Shown here in pieces: positions 29,543-35,963 of a stretch of 35,963 nucleotides of DNA. This stretch comes from an uncultured Erysipelotrichaceae bacterium. Its GTDB lineage: Bacteria > Bacillota_I > Bacilli_A > RFN20 > CAG-826. The stretch covers positions 1 through 35,963 of the forward strand of contig CACYCS010000179.1 of assembly GCA_902773005.1 (NCBI GenBank), in the 5' to 3' direction. Each line of letters begins with the position of its first letter. Position 1 is the first letter of the stretch. A program made the position numbers and the translations under genes. Under the pieces are notes generated by a model that saw only the letters and a program-made list of their open reading frames with translations, searched no databases and was not told the DNA's origin.

Positions 29543-30889
29543 ATGCAAAAAGTAATGATTTATAACTCCCTCGGCAATAGGCTCGAGGAATTCCACCCCA
29601 TCAAAGAAGGAAAGGTGTCTTTCTACGTCTGCGGACCTACCGTTTACAATAGCCCGCACATCGGCAATATGCGCCCCGTCATCGTTTTCGATGAATGGAG
29701 ACGTTTGTTTTTGGCATTAGGATACGACGTGAAGTTTGTTTCGAACTACACCGACGTTGACGACAAGATCATTAATCGTGCCAAAATGCTCGGCATCAGC
29801 GAGAAGGAATTGACTGAAAGCGTGATCGAAGAGTTCCGCTCGCTCGTCGATTCCGTCGGCGCGCTTCAGCCTGACATTACCCCAAGGCCAACCGTCTACA
29901 TGGAGCAGATGATCAAATACATCGATGACCTCGTCATGAATGGCTCCGCTTATGAATCCGAGGGGGACGTGTACTTTAAAGTCGATTCCGTAGAGGGTTA
30001 TGGAGACCTATCCGGGAACACTCCTGAGTCTTTGAATTCTGGCGCGAGGATCGAGGTCAATTCGCAAAAGAAATCGCCTCTTGATTTCGCGCTATGGAAG
30101 AAAACGGAAGAGGGCATTAAGTGGAATACCCCCTGGAGCGCAGGGCGCCCTGGCTGGCATACCGAATGTTGCGTCATGATCGCTTCCATATTCGCTGATC
30201 AAGGTGGCCTCATCGACATTCACGGTGGCGGATTCGACCTTAAGTTCCCACATCACGAGAACGAGATGGCCCAATCTCGAGCCCACAATCACAACAAACT
30301 TGCAAATTACTGGATTCATAACGGCTTCATCAACATCGATAACGAGAAGATGTCGAAGTCGCTAGGCAATGTGCTTTTGGCAAAGGACGTCGTCGCGAAA
30401 TTCGGCGGCATGCCCTTCCGCCTCATGGTTTTGAACACCCATTACCGCGCTCCGCTCTCCTTCACCGAGGAAACGATTTCCGAGGCCGAGAAGAATTATC
30501 AAAAAATCACGATGGCCTATAAGTCCGTCGCGGTTAAACTTCAACTGGAAGGCATTGGCCTAGAAACAAAATCCGCTGAGGGCGTGGATGCGTTTTTCAA
30601 TGAACTCTGCAATGATTTGAATACTCCTAACGCCATCTCCATCCTCTATGGGGAAGTTAAAACGGCGAACACGCTTCTTCGCGCAAGGCCGTTGAACCTT
30701 GATGACCTTAAGGCCTCCTTCGACCGCCTCACGCTTTATTTGAACGTCCTTGGCATAAAAGTCGATTATCCCGTCATTGATGAAGATGGTCGCAAACTCT
30801 ATGCCGAATACATGGACGCCAAGGCCAATAAGGATTTCGCCCGTTCTGACGTTCTCCGCGCTTCGCTAATCGAGAAGGGGATTCTATGA
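29543..30889 (+). CDS. cysS: Cysteinyl-tRNA synthetase
   Basis: A 448-residue class I synthetase that charges tRNA-Cys. It shows FYVCGPTVYNSPHIGNMRP (Zn ligand Cys30; HIGH motif HIGN at 39-42), GWHTECC and HHENEMAQS (further Zn ligands), and KMSKSLGN. Length is slightly short of the usual 460-470, mainly in the C-terminal anticodon region, which is still complete enough to end cleanly. It overlaps rlmB by four bases (ATGA). In Bacillota cysS precedes rlmB, sigH, rpmG, secE and nusG, as here; the mini-RNase III gene mrnC that usually lies between cysS and rlmB is missing. Confidence 0.97.
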   Translation: MQKVMIYNSLGNRLEEFHPIKEGKVSFYVCGPTVYNSPHIGNMRPVIVFDEWRRLFLALGYDVKFVSNYTDVDDKIINRAKMLGISEKELTESVIEEFRSLVDSVGALQPDITPRPTVYMEQMIKYIDDLVMNGSAYESEGDVYFKVDSVEGYGDLSGNTPESLNSGARIEVNSQKKSPLDFALWKKTEEGIKWNTPWSAGRPGWHTECCVMIASIFADQGGLIDIHGGGFDLKFPHHENEMAQSRAHNHNKLANYWIHNGFINIDNEKMSKSLGNVLLAKDVVAKFGGMPFRLMVLNTHYRAPLSFTEETISEAEKNYQKITMAYKSVAVKLQLEGIGLETKSAEGVDAFFNELCNDLNTPNAISILYGEVKTANTLLRARPLNLDDLKASFDRLTLYLNVLGIKVDYPVIDEDGRKLYAEYMDAKANKDFARSDVLRASLIEKGIL

Positions 30890-31608
30890 GCATCTGCATT
30901 TACGGAAAGAACCCCGCTCGCGAAAACGTTCGCTCTGGAAGCGCAATCTCACTGAAGGTCAATCCTAGAAACGCCAAGGATCCAATCGTTTCCGAGGCAA
31001 AAGCGAATCATATCCCCGTCGAAATCCTTCCTGACGCGGAACTGACTAAACTTGCTAAAACCGCTGCTCACCAAGGCTTTGTGACGGTTTGCAAAGACTA
31101 TAAAACGGTTGATCTCGAGGATATCATCGAAGGCGCCAAGCAAAAGAAATACCCCCTTGTCGTCATGCTGGACGGCATCGAAGACCCGCATAACCTTGGC
31201 GCGATTCTTCGCACCTGCGATGCTTTTGGCGTCGATGGCCTCATCGTAAAGACCCATGGCCAGGCTCCGCTTAATGCAACGGTCGCCAAAGTTTCTACCG
31301 GAGCGATCAATTACGTGAAAGTCGCTAGCGTCAGCAATCTAAGCAACGCCATCAAGGAACTTCAAAACAATGGCTATTGGGTTGTTGCTACAGCCGGGGA
31401 AGCTAAGCAAGGGTATGAAGAAGTCGATTACGCTTGCCCGATTTGCTTAGTCATCGGAAACGAGGGATTCGGCGTATCCAGGCTAGTGAAAGAACGCAGC
31501 GATTTCTTGGTAAAAATTGACATGGTTGGCCATGTTGATTCGCTCAATGCCTCCGTGGCTACTGGCGTGATGGTTTCTCACATTTTCAGTTCCAGAAAAG
31601 GCAAATAG
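30886..31608 (+). CDS. rlmB: 23S rRNA 2'-O-methyltransferase, RlmB/TrmH family
   Basis: A 240-residue SPOUT methyltransferase. It has a substrate-binding N-terminal domain (about 1-75), then motif 1 DGIEDPHNLGAILRTCDAFG, motif 2 LVIGNEGFGVSRL and motif 3 DSLNASVATGVMVS, forming the knotted SAM site. RlmB methylates G2251 of 23S rRNA; other TrmH members modify tRNA, but the place after cysS favours RlmB. Its ATG overlaps the cysS stop, so translation is coupled. A small hairpin follows before the sigma-factor gene. Confidence 0.93.
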   Translation: MSICIYGKNPARENVRSGSAISLKVNPRNAKDPIVSEAKANHIPVEILPDAELTKLAKTAAHQGFVTVCKDYKTVDLEDIIEGAKQKKYPLVVMLDGIEDPHNLGAILRTCDAFGVDGLIVKTHGQAPLNATVAKVSTGAINYVKVASVSNLSNAIKELQNNGYWVVATAGEAKQGYEEVDYACPICLVIGNEGFGVSRLVKERSDFLVKIDMVGHVDSLNASVATGVMVSHIFSSRKGK

Positions 31609-31683
31609 TGACGGTTTTGTATCAAATTTGCAACTCGTTGTGGCGTTTGCCTTGATTTAGGTTCATATTTCCTTCCCGTGGCT

Positions 31684-31719
31684 TAGCAAGTGTTGTTTGC
31701 TATTTGTGTCAATTTTTTT
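31684..31719 (+). terminator. Possible weak terminator after rlmB
   Basis: TAGCAA pairs with TTGCTA (6 bp, 7-base loop), and a run of seven T follows 10 bases later. It is weaker than the other terminators here. The gap 31609-31765 otherwise holds no gene. Confidence 0.3.
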
Positions 31720-31765
31720 AACGTCGAAACTGGCTAAAGCCTATCCGCCATAAAAAGTGAAAATT

Positions 31766-32452
31766 ATGAAATTCGACTGCCTCACCGATGAGGCGCTTAT
31801 TTTGCTTAATCGCTTCGAAGTCGACAAGATGGCCCGTGACGTCCTTGCGGTCCGCTACTTCAAGCTGAAGGAATCCATGATCCACTGGACCGGTTGCTAT
31901 TTCGTTCGATACCTCGACAACTGGACCAGAAATGAAGTCTATTTCCACAGCTTCCTCCTCGCCGAATCCGAATTCGAATTCGGAAAGGGCACCTTCCGCG
32001 CCTTGCTCTCCAAAATCCTCAAGCGCGAAATCACCAAGGAATATCTCAGAACCATCACCGAGCGCGTTCTGATTCCCACCGTCTCTCTTGACGAAGAGCT
32101 TCCTGCTGGTGGAACCCTTCACGACGTCCTCTCCGGCGAAGCCGAAAACAAAGATACCGAACAGGAAGAGTACGTGAACATCATGGACATCCGCGATGCT
32201 ATCAAGCGCGCTCCCCATATGTCGAAACACACCAAGAGGATCGTGTCTCTCGTGCTGAAGGGCTACTCGACAAGCGAGGCTGCCCACGCTCTCGGCATTT
32301 CTGCTTCCTTCGCCAGAAGGTGCATGGTCGAAATCCGTGAATTCCTCCTCAACAAAGGCTTTGTCGATTCGATTCTAGATGAGATTGATGGCTCGGATGA
32401 AACTCCGTCCGACGAAACCGAAGCCGCTGAATCGACCGATGTTTCGGAATAA
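31766..32452 (+). CDS. Divergent sigma-70 family factor in the sigH position
   Basis: A 228-residue protein beginning MKFDCLTDEALILLN; a GTG three codons upstream (31757) is a possible alternative start. Residues about 10-110 are helical and match only loosely the region 2 layout (GKGTFRALLSKILKREITKEYL). The end carries a clear region-4 helix-turn-helix (TKRIVSLVLKGYSTSEAAHALGIS then ARRCMVEIREFL). The last 25 residues are acidic and low in complexity. In Bacillus, sigH lies between rlmB/yacP and rpmG-secE-nusG, so position argues for a SigH relative; yacP is absent here. Sequence identity to known SigH looks low. It may have taken a new role in a non-sporulating cell; that is inference. Confidence 0.72.
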   Translation: MKFDCLTDEALILLNRFEVDKMARDVLAVRYFKLKESMIHWTGCYFVRYLDNWTRNEVYFHSFLLAESEFEFGKGTFRALLSKILKREITKEYLRTITERVLIPTVSLDEELPAGGTLHDVLSGEAENKDTEQEEYVNIMDIRDAIKRAPHMSKHTKRIVSLVLKGYSTSEAAHALGISASFARRCMVEIREFLLNKGFVDSILDEIDGSDETPSDETEAAESTDVSE

Positions 32453-32606
32453 CCTAAGCTTACTGAAATAGGGAAAGGCTCCCTGCAAGGCCTTGTGATA
32501 AATTTGCGCCAATTTTGTCGATTAAAAAGGGATGCATTCCCAAAAAAATCCTCTCCCACGCGTTCGAGCGTAGTCAGGCGTACGTTTATTGCGCGCACGT
32601 TTATTA

Positions 32607-32635
32607 TTGACAAGGCCGAGCGGGGAGTCTAAAGT
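32607..32635 (+). promoter_or_regulatory. Promoter of rpmG-secE-nusG
   Basis: A consensus TTGACA (32607-32612), a 17-base spacer and TAAAGT (32630-32635) precede rpmG by 26 bases. The predicted transcript starts near 32642. Two ACGTTTATT repeats lie just upstream. Between 32453 and 32606 there is only an unconvincing GGGATGCATTCCC stem. Confidence 0.82.
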
Positions 32636-32661
32636 ACCCATGCTGAAAGTGATGATAAGTT

Positions 32662-32811
32662 ATGGGTAGGGAAAAAACGTTTTTGATTTGCGAAGAATGC
32701 CTGAACCGGAACTATACCGTCAGCAAGCGGAAGGACGATGCCAAAAGGCTTGAGATCAGAAAGTTCTGTCCGCACTGCAATAAGCACACCCTGCATAAGC
32801 AGAGCAAGTAG
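32662..32811 (+). CDS. rpmG: 50S ribosomal protein L33
   Basis: A 49-residue protein beginning [13 protein letters not shown]. It carries two Cys pairs (CEEC at about 10-13, CPHC at about 36-39), so it is the zinc-binding form of L33. Length is typical. It lies next to secE and nusG, as in most Bacillota. The stop codon runs into the TAGGAGG ribosome site of secE. There is no strong ribosome site before its own start. Confidence 0.93.
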   Translation: MGREKTFLICEECLNRNYTVSKRKDDAKRLEIRKFCPHCNKHTLHKQSK

Positions 32812-32822
32812 GAGGTACCTCA

Positions 32823-33017
32823 ATGACACCGATTAAGTACACCAAAGAAGTTGTCAAAGAAGGCAAGCGTGTTCGCTGGCCGAAGCGTGAGCAACTCGTC
32901 CCGACCCTCATCGTGGTCGTGGTCATCGCTGCGTTTGCCGCGTTGTTCCTTTCTCTCGAGGACCTCACCGCAGGGTCTCTTATCCAGCAGCTAAGAAATG
33001 CATTCGGAGGCAAGTAA
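32823..33017 (+). CDS. secE: Preprotein translocase subunit SecE
   Basis: A 64-residue single-helix membrane protein. The charged N-terminus has the conserved VKEGKRVRWPKREQL, followed by one transmembrane segment (about 27-45). This is the short form of SecE common in Gram-positive bacteria, which clamps SecY in the translocon. AGGAGG lies just before the start. It sits between rpmG and nusG, the usual order. GGAGG near its 3' end serves nusG, three bases away. Confidence 0.95.
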   Translation: MTPIKYTKEVVKEGKRVRWPKREQLVPTLIVVVVIAAFAALFLSLEDLTAGSLIQQLRNAFGGK

Positions 33018-33020
33018 ACA

Positions 33021-33575
33021 ATGGCAGTCCAATTAGGCGACAAGCAGTGGTACATCGTTACCACCTATTCTATGCACGAAGCGAAGACCGCTGAGAATCT
33101 TCGCAAGCGTATCAACACGATGAACATGCAGGATTACATTCTTCGCGTCATCGTCTGCGATCAGGAAGTCCCCGTTCTCAAGGATGGCCTCCCGACCGGC
33201 AAAACCAAAACCGTCAATCTCTATCCCGGTTACATCTTCGTTGAGATGATCATGACCGATCAATCCTGGTACATCGTCCGCAACACCCCGGGCGTTACCG
33301 GTATCGCTGGTTCTTCCGGCGGTGGACAGAAGCCGACCCCGGTTACCCGTGAAGAGATTGAACCCGTCCTTAAGAGGATGGGCCTCGTCGACGTCTCTAT
33401 GTACGATCGTTACGCGATCGGCGACAGGGTCAAAGTCATCCATGGCGCGCTTGAAGGCACCGAGGGCGAAATCATCTCGCTCGACAAGGCCACCGGCGCC
33501 GTCAGGGTCAAGACGACCTTCTTCGGCCGCAGCACTCCTGTCGATGTCGACTTCTCCGAAATCGAAAAGATCTAA
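33021..33575 (+). CDS. nusG: Transcription elongation/antitermination factor NusG
   Basis: A 184-residue factor. The N-terminal NGN domain starts QWYIVTTYSMHEAKTAENL and includes YPGYIFVEMIM and WYIVRNTPGVTGIAG. The C-terminal KOW domain follows (about 130-184; IGDRVKVIHGALEGTEGEI, VRVKTTFFGR). It binds RNA polymerase and ribosome-linked factors. Length is normal. It follows secE by 3 bases and is followed by a strong terminator, after which ribosomal genes rplK/rplA would be expected in many Bacillota but are not present here. Confidence 0.97.
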   Translation: MAVQLGDKQWYIVTTYSMHEAKTAENLRKRINTMNMQDYILRVIVCDQEVPVLKDGLPTGKTKTVNLYPGYIFVEMIMTDQSWYIVRNTPGVTGIAGSSGGGQKPTPVTREEIEPVLKRMGLVDVSMYDRYAIGDRVKVIHGALEGTEGEIISLDKATGAVRVKTTFFGRSTPVDVDFSEIEKI

Positions 33576-33584
33576 GAATGCCTT

Positions 33585-33612
33585 GCCGCTCTCTCTTGAG
33601 GGCGGCGTTTTT
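33585..33612 (+). terminator. Terminator of rpmG-secE-nusG
   Basis: GCCGCTCT pairs with AGGGCGGC (8 bp with one G-U, 6-base loop), followed by GTTTTT. It lies 9 bases after the nusG stop. The next start codon is only 8 bases beyond the T-run. Confidence 0.9.
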
Positions 33613-33620
33613 GTACCTAT

Positions 33621-35177
33621 ATGAAATCTAGAATCGCTCTTCTAAGCCTCGCGGCAATCTTCTGCGCTTCCTGCTCGATCCAAATCAGGACGAGCTCTTT
33701 TGAATTGCCCTCTGAGGTGTCTGAGGCCCAGTCAGAATTCGCTAACTCCTCGGCTGGGGAAATAGAGATTTCCTCTGAGTCAAGCGACAGGGAAGATGCG
33801 ACAATCAGCTTCTACGCGATCAACGATTTCCATGGTGCGGTTCTTGCCAAAAGCAATCAGCCTGGCATTGAAAGCGTAGGCGCATATTTGAAATCCGTGA
33901 GGGACGTGGGTGGAGTTTTGATCTGCTCAGGCGATATGTATCAGGGCTCAATCGAATCCGATTACAACCATGGCGAAGTCCTAAGCAAATGCATGAAAGA
34001 GATCGGGTTCGATGCCTTTGCCATCGGGAATCACGAATTCGATTGGGGCGCCGAATGGATCGTGAAGAACGCTGAGTTCGCTGGCATGGATTTCCTTGGC
34101 GCCAATATCTATAACTACGACATGGAAACCGGTGAGGTTGGCGATTTTGCTTCGGAACTATGCGCGAAATACAATATCGTCGAACGCGACGGGTGGAAAA
34201 TCGGCATCATCGGAACGATCGGCTACGAGCAAATCACTTCAATCTGCTCTCCATTCGTAGACGATTACTCGTTCATCGATCCGATTCCCGTGATAAAGAC
34301 GCTTTCCGATGAGCTACGCCTTGAAAAAGGATGCGATGCGGTTGTAGTAAGCCACCATGGCGAACAGGCGGAACTCATGAACAAAGGGCTTACCTCGATT
34401 TCCCCTGAATCGGGAGCCCGTTATATTGATGCCGCTTTCTGCGCGCATACGCATCAGAACGAATCCGCAACCGAGAACGGCGTGGCCTTTGTTCAAACAG
34501 AGGGATACGGAAAGAGCATCGCTCGAATCTCGCTTGACGTCAAAGACGACGGAGTGACCCTCAATAGCTATACAACAAGGCAAAACGCTTACGGCCTGAC
34601 TGACGATGCCATAAAAGCGATCGTCGACGAATACAAAGCGGTCTCCGATGTTGCCGGAAACGAAGTACTGTGTCGCACGGATTCCACATATTATGATCGC
34701 TACGACATGGCTTCGAACTTGATTGTAAAAGCCATTGGAGAGCACGAGGAATCCCTTGGCGTCGCATACGATTTCGCGGTGAGCAACTATGCTAGGGCAG
34801 GCCTTTCTGCGACTGGTTATCAAATCACCTATTCTAGCCTCTACACGACATTGCCTTTCGATAATGAAATCGTCATCGCAAGAGTCAAAGGAAGCGAGCT
34901 CATCCGTGAATTGGCGTACACTTCGACTTATGCCTATCGCCCGCAGGAAATCACGCTTTCCTCGACTTCCTACTACACGATTGCGGTGGTCGATTTTTTG
35001 GCGTTGCATCGTGGGACTTCTCGCAAATACGATTATTTCCCGACCCTTGAGGTCATTTCGATTCAATCAGGCGTTACGTATCGCGACATCGCGGCGAATT
35101 ATCTCCGTTCCTTGGACCAATTCAAAGGATCTGAGCATACTTCCTCGCTCAGCTGCTTTAACAAAAACGCTTTCTAA
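33621..35177 (+). CDS. Surface lipoprotein 5'-nucleotidase (UshA/YfkN-like)
   Basis: A 518-residue lipoprotein (lipobox FCASC, Cys17) with a Ser/Glu-rich tether to about residue 55. The metallophosphoesterase domain shows the two-metal motifs AINDFHG, GDMYQGS, GNHEFDWG, SHHGE and HTHQN. The C-terminal 5'-nucleotidase domain (about 350-510) has the substrate-binding pattern VSNYARAGLSATGYQITYSS. It would release phosphate from nucleotides outside the cell. The start lies 8 bases after the nusG terminator with no ribosome site; the signal peptide begins at once, so no later start is possible. It converges on the next gene with 6 bases between. Confidence 0.92.
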   Translation: MKSRIALLSLAAIFCASCSIQIRTSSFELPSEVSEAQSEFANSSAGEIEISSESSDREDATISFYAINDFHGAVLAKSNQPGIESVGAYLKSVRDVGGVLICSGDMYQGSIESDYNHGEVLSKCMKEIGFDAFAIGNHEFDWGAEWIVKNAEFAGMDFLGANIYNYDMETGEVGDFASELCAKYNIVERDGWKIGIIGTIGYEQITSICSPFVDDYSFIDPIPVIKTLSDELRLEKGCDAVVVSHHGEQAELMNKGLTSISPESGARYIDAAFCAHTHQNESATENGVAFVQTEGYGKSIARISLDVKDDGVTLNSYTTRQNAYGLTDDAIKAIVDEYKAVSDVAGNEVLCRTDSTYYDRYDMASNLIVKAIGEHEESLGVAYDFAVSNYARAGLSATGYQITYSSLYTTLPFDNEIVIARVKGSELIRELAYTSTYAYRPQEITLSSTSYYTIAVVDFLALHRGTSRKYDYFPTLEVISIQSGVTYRDIAANYLRSLDQFKGSEHTSSLSCFNKNAF

Positions 35178-35183
35178 TCGGAA

Positions 35184-35777
35184 TCAGTATAAGAGCTCAG
35201 TCCTGATCTTTTCGCTTTGCTCCTCGATGAAGAGGAAGAAAGGCGCGGAGCGAAGCATAAGGAACTTCCTCGCGAATAATTCGCGGTACAAAAGGGATAT
35301 TCTTCCGCCGAGGCAAAGCAAAGCCAACTCGGCCACATGCATCTTATCGACTTCGTGCAGATCGTCCGTCACGATGGAGACGGCTTTATCGATGAATAGA
35401 AGGGCGATGCGGCCCGCTTCGTCATCGAAAGCGTCGAGTGCTCTGTCGTCGCCGTTAGCAAGATAGGTCAGATAGTCGCGGAAAATTGACTTCCCCTTCG
35501 CGAAGTCATCATTGGATAATTCGAGTTTCATCTCGACCGCTAAGTCGGAAAGTTTTTTCAAATCGAGCGACCCCGTGACATTGTTTTTGACGAGTTGAGT
35601 TACTTCTTTACCTGCATTTTCCTTTGCATGGACGTTGTCTATCAAAAACGCGGCAGACCCAACAAGATAGCTAGCTTCATCGTGTGAAGTTGGGGTCAAA
35701 GAATCGTGAAGATAATCCTCAACGAGGTAGTCGAACGCGTCCAGCAGTTCATCAAATACGGTTTCGGCGAATTTCAT
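35184..35777 (-). CDS. Acidic helical protein of unknown function
   Basis: A 197-residue protein, not recognised. It starts MKFAETVFDELLDAFDYL and is rich in D, E and L throughout, mostly helical in pattern, with no signal peptide, transmembrane helix or Cys pair. The end (about 155-197) is more hydrophobic and basic, with ELFARKFLMLRSAPFFLF. It is divergent from a YfcE-like gene, with overlapping promoters, so the two may be controlled together. A -10 box lies 8 bases before the ATG. Confidence 0.7.
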   Translation of the reverse strand: MKFAETVFDELLDAFDYLVEDYLHDSLTPTSHDEASYLVGSAAFLIDNVHAKENAGKEVTQLVKNNVTGSLDLKKLSDLAVEMKLELSNDDFAKGKSIFRDYLTYLANGDDRALDAFDDEAGRIALLFIDKAVSIVTDDLHEVDKMHVAELALLCLGGRISLLYRELFARKFLMLRSAPFFLFIEEQSEKIRTELLY

Positions 35778-35785
35778 ACCTGCTT

Positions 35786-35814
35786 ATCTTACAAGATTCG
35801 CATGGTTATGGCAT
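35786..35814 (-). promoter_or_regulatory. Promoter of the acidic helical protein gene
   Basis: ATGCCA (35814-35809), a 17-base spacer and TAAGAT (35791-35786) on the minus strand, ending 8 bases before the ATG at 35777. The -35 box touches the -10 box of the divergent gene, so the two promoters probably compete. Confidence 0.65.
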
Positions 35815-35819
35815 ATAAT
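35814..35819 (+). promoter_or_regulatory. -10 box of the YfcE-like gene
   Basis: A perfect TATAAT ends 6 bases before the ATG at 35826, leaving no room for a ribosome site. The -35 match is poor. Confidence 0.65.
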
Positions 35820-35825
35820 TGAAAC

Positions 35826-35963
35826 ATGCATTTCATCGTTTCTGATCTTCACGGCTCAACTTCCGGCATGAATTTGCTCGAATCCTTTGTCTTGGACAAA
35901 CGTCCAGAAGCGATTCTTCTTTTAGGCGATATCCTTCGCGGAGCCCCGGACGAAGACAATTAT
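35826..35963 (+). CDS. YfcE-like metallophosphoesterase, N-terminal part only
   Basis: The first 46 residues of a protein cut by the window end. It begins MHFIVSDLHGSTSGM and continues to ILLLGDILRGAPDEDNY. D-x-H near the start and GD in LLLGDIL are the first two metal motifs of the calcineurin-like phosphoesterase family. The spacing and the sequence after GDIL resemble YfcE (LGDILYHGPRN). The rest lies outside. The likely role is phosphodiester hydrolysis in the cytoplasm. The start codon is 6 bases from a TATAAT. Confidence 0.85.
   Translation, partial: MHFIVSDLHGSTSGMNLLESFVLDKRPEAILLLGDILRGAPDEDNY

Noticed and set aside
32528..32563. GGGATGCATTCCC flanked by A and T runs considered as a bidirectional terminator
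   Set aside because: Only four paired bases around an unpaired centre; too weak to call.
32640..32669. Nine-codon frame before rpmG considered as a leader peptide
   Set aside because: Its ATG falls at or before the predicted transcript start and it overlaps the rpmG start; no attenuator hairpin follows.

Overview
The window reads as a chromosomal segment of an anaerobic, fermentative, monoderm bacterium of the Bacillota, probably a gut-type member of the Bacilli/Erysipelotrichia-like lineages. The grounds are the gene order cysS-rlmB-sigH(like)-rpmG-secE-nusG, typical of Bacillota; many lipoproteins with a lipobox Cys; a CcpA-type cre site; and a trimeric NADH-linked [FeFe]-hydrogenase. The taxonomic placement is inference. 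No tRNA, rRNA or CRISPR array was recognised.

Layout. (1) 1-97 is the 3' end of a group II intron (domains V and VI, class C-like), followed by about 350 bases with no convincing gene. (2) 513-5872, minus strand: a maltodextrin-type ABC importer operon malE-malF-malG-malK plus a small membrane protein. It has a cre-overlapped promoter, a strong hairpin between malE and malF, and a terminator at its end. (3) 6108-12337, minus: two large extracellular type I pullulanases flanking a small repeat-domain lipoprotein. (4) 12599-13696, minus: a DUF6273-like lipoprotein. (5) 13895-18051, plus: a compact cluster of a small lipoprotein, an unrecognised 602-residue cytoplasmic protein that looks like a carbohydrate-active enzyme, a zinc-ribbon protein, a cytoplasmic GH53 galactanase and a four-helix membrane protein. 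(6) 18159-21772, plus: a surface GH53 galactanase overlapping a surface GH13 alpha-amylase. (7) 21811-23162: a YjbR/EVE-like protein facing a CBS-domain protein. (8) 23457-27658, plus: the hydCBA operon. (9) 27859-29481: a PfkB sugar kinase and a HAD phosphatase. (10) 29543-33575: cysS, rlmB, a divergent sigma factor, rpmG, secE and nusG. (11) 33621-35963: a 5'-nucleotidase lipoprotein, an unknown helical protein and the start of a YfcE-like phosphoesterase.

How it fits together. Surface pullulanases and the amylase would cut starch or glycogen to maltodextrins, which the MalE lipoprotein and MalFGK import under catabolite control. Surface GH53 cuts beta-1,4-galactan, and a second GH53 without a signal peptide sits beside an unknown enzyme inside the cell. 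The PfkB kinase may feed glycolysis. HydABC would dispose of fermentation electrons as H2.

The most striking non-coding pattern is that genes at the head of transcription units often have no Shine-Dalgarno sequence and a sigma-A-like -10 box only 6-10 bases before the start codon, implying leaderless mRNAs. Operon-internal genes and several other first genes have ordinary AGGAGG-type sites. The best candidate for an undescribed system is the 13895-18051 cluster.
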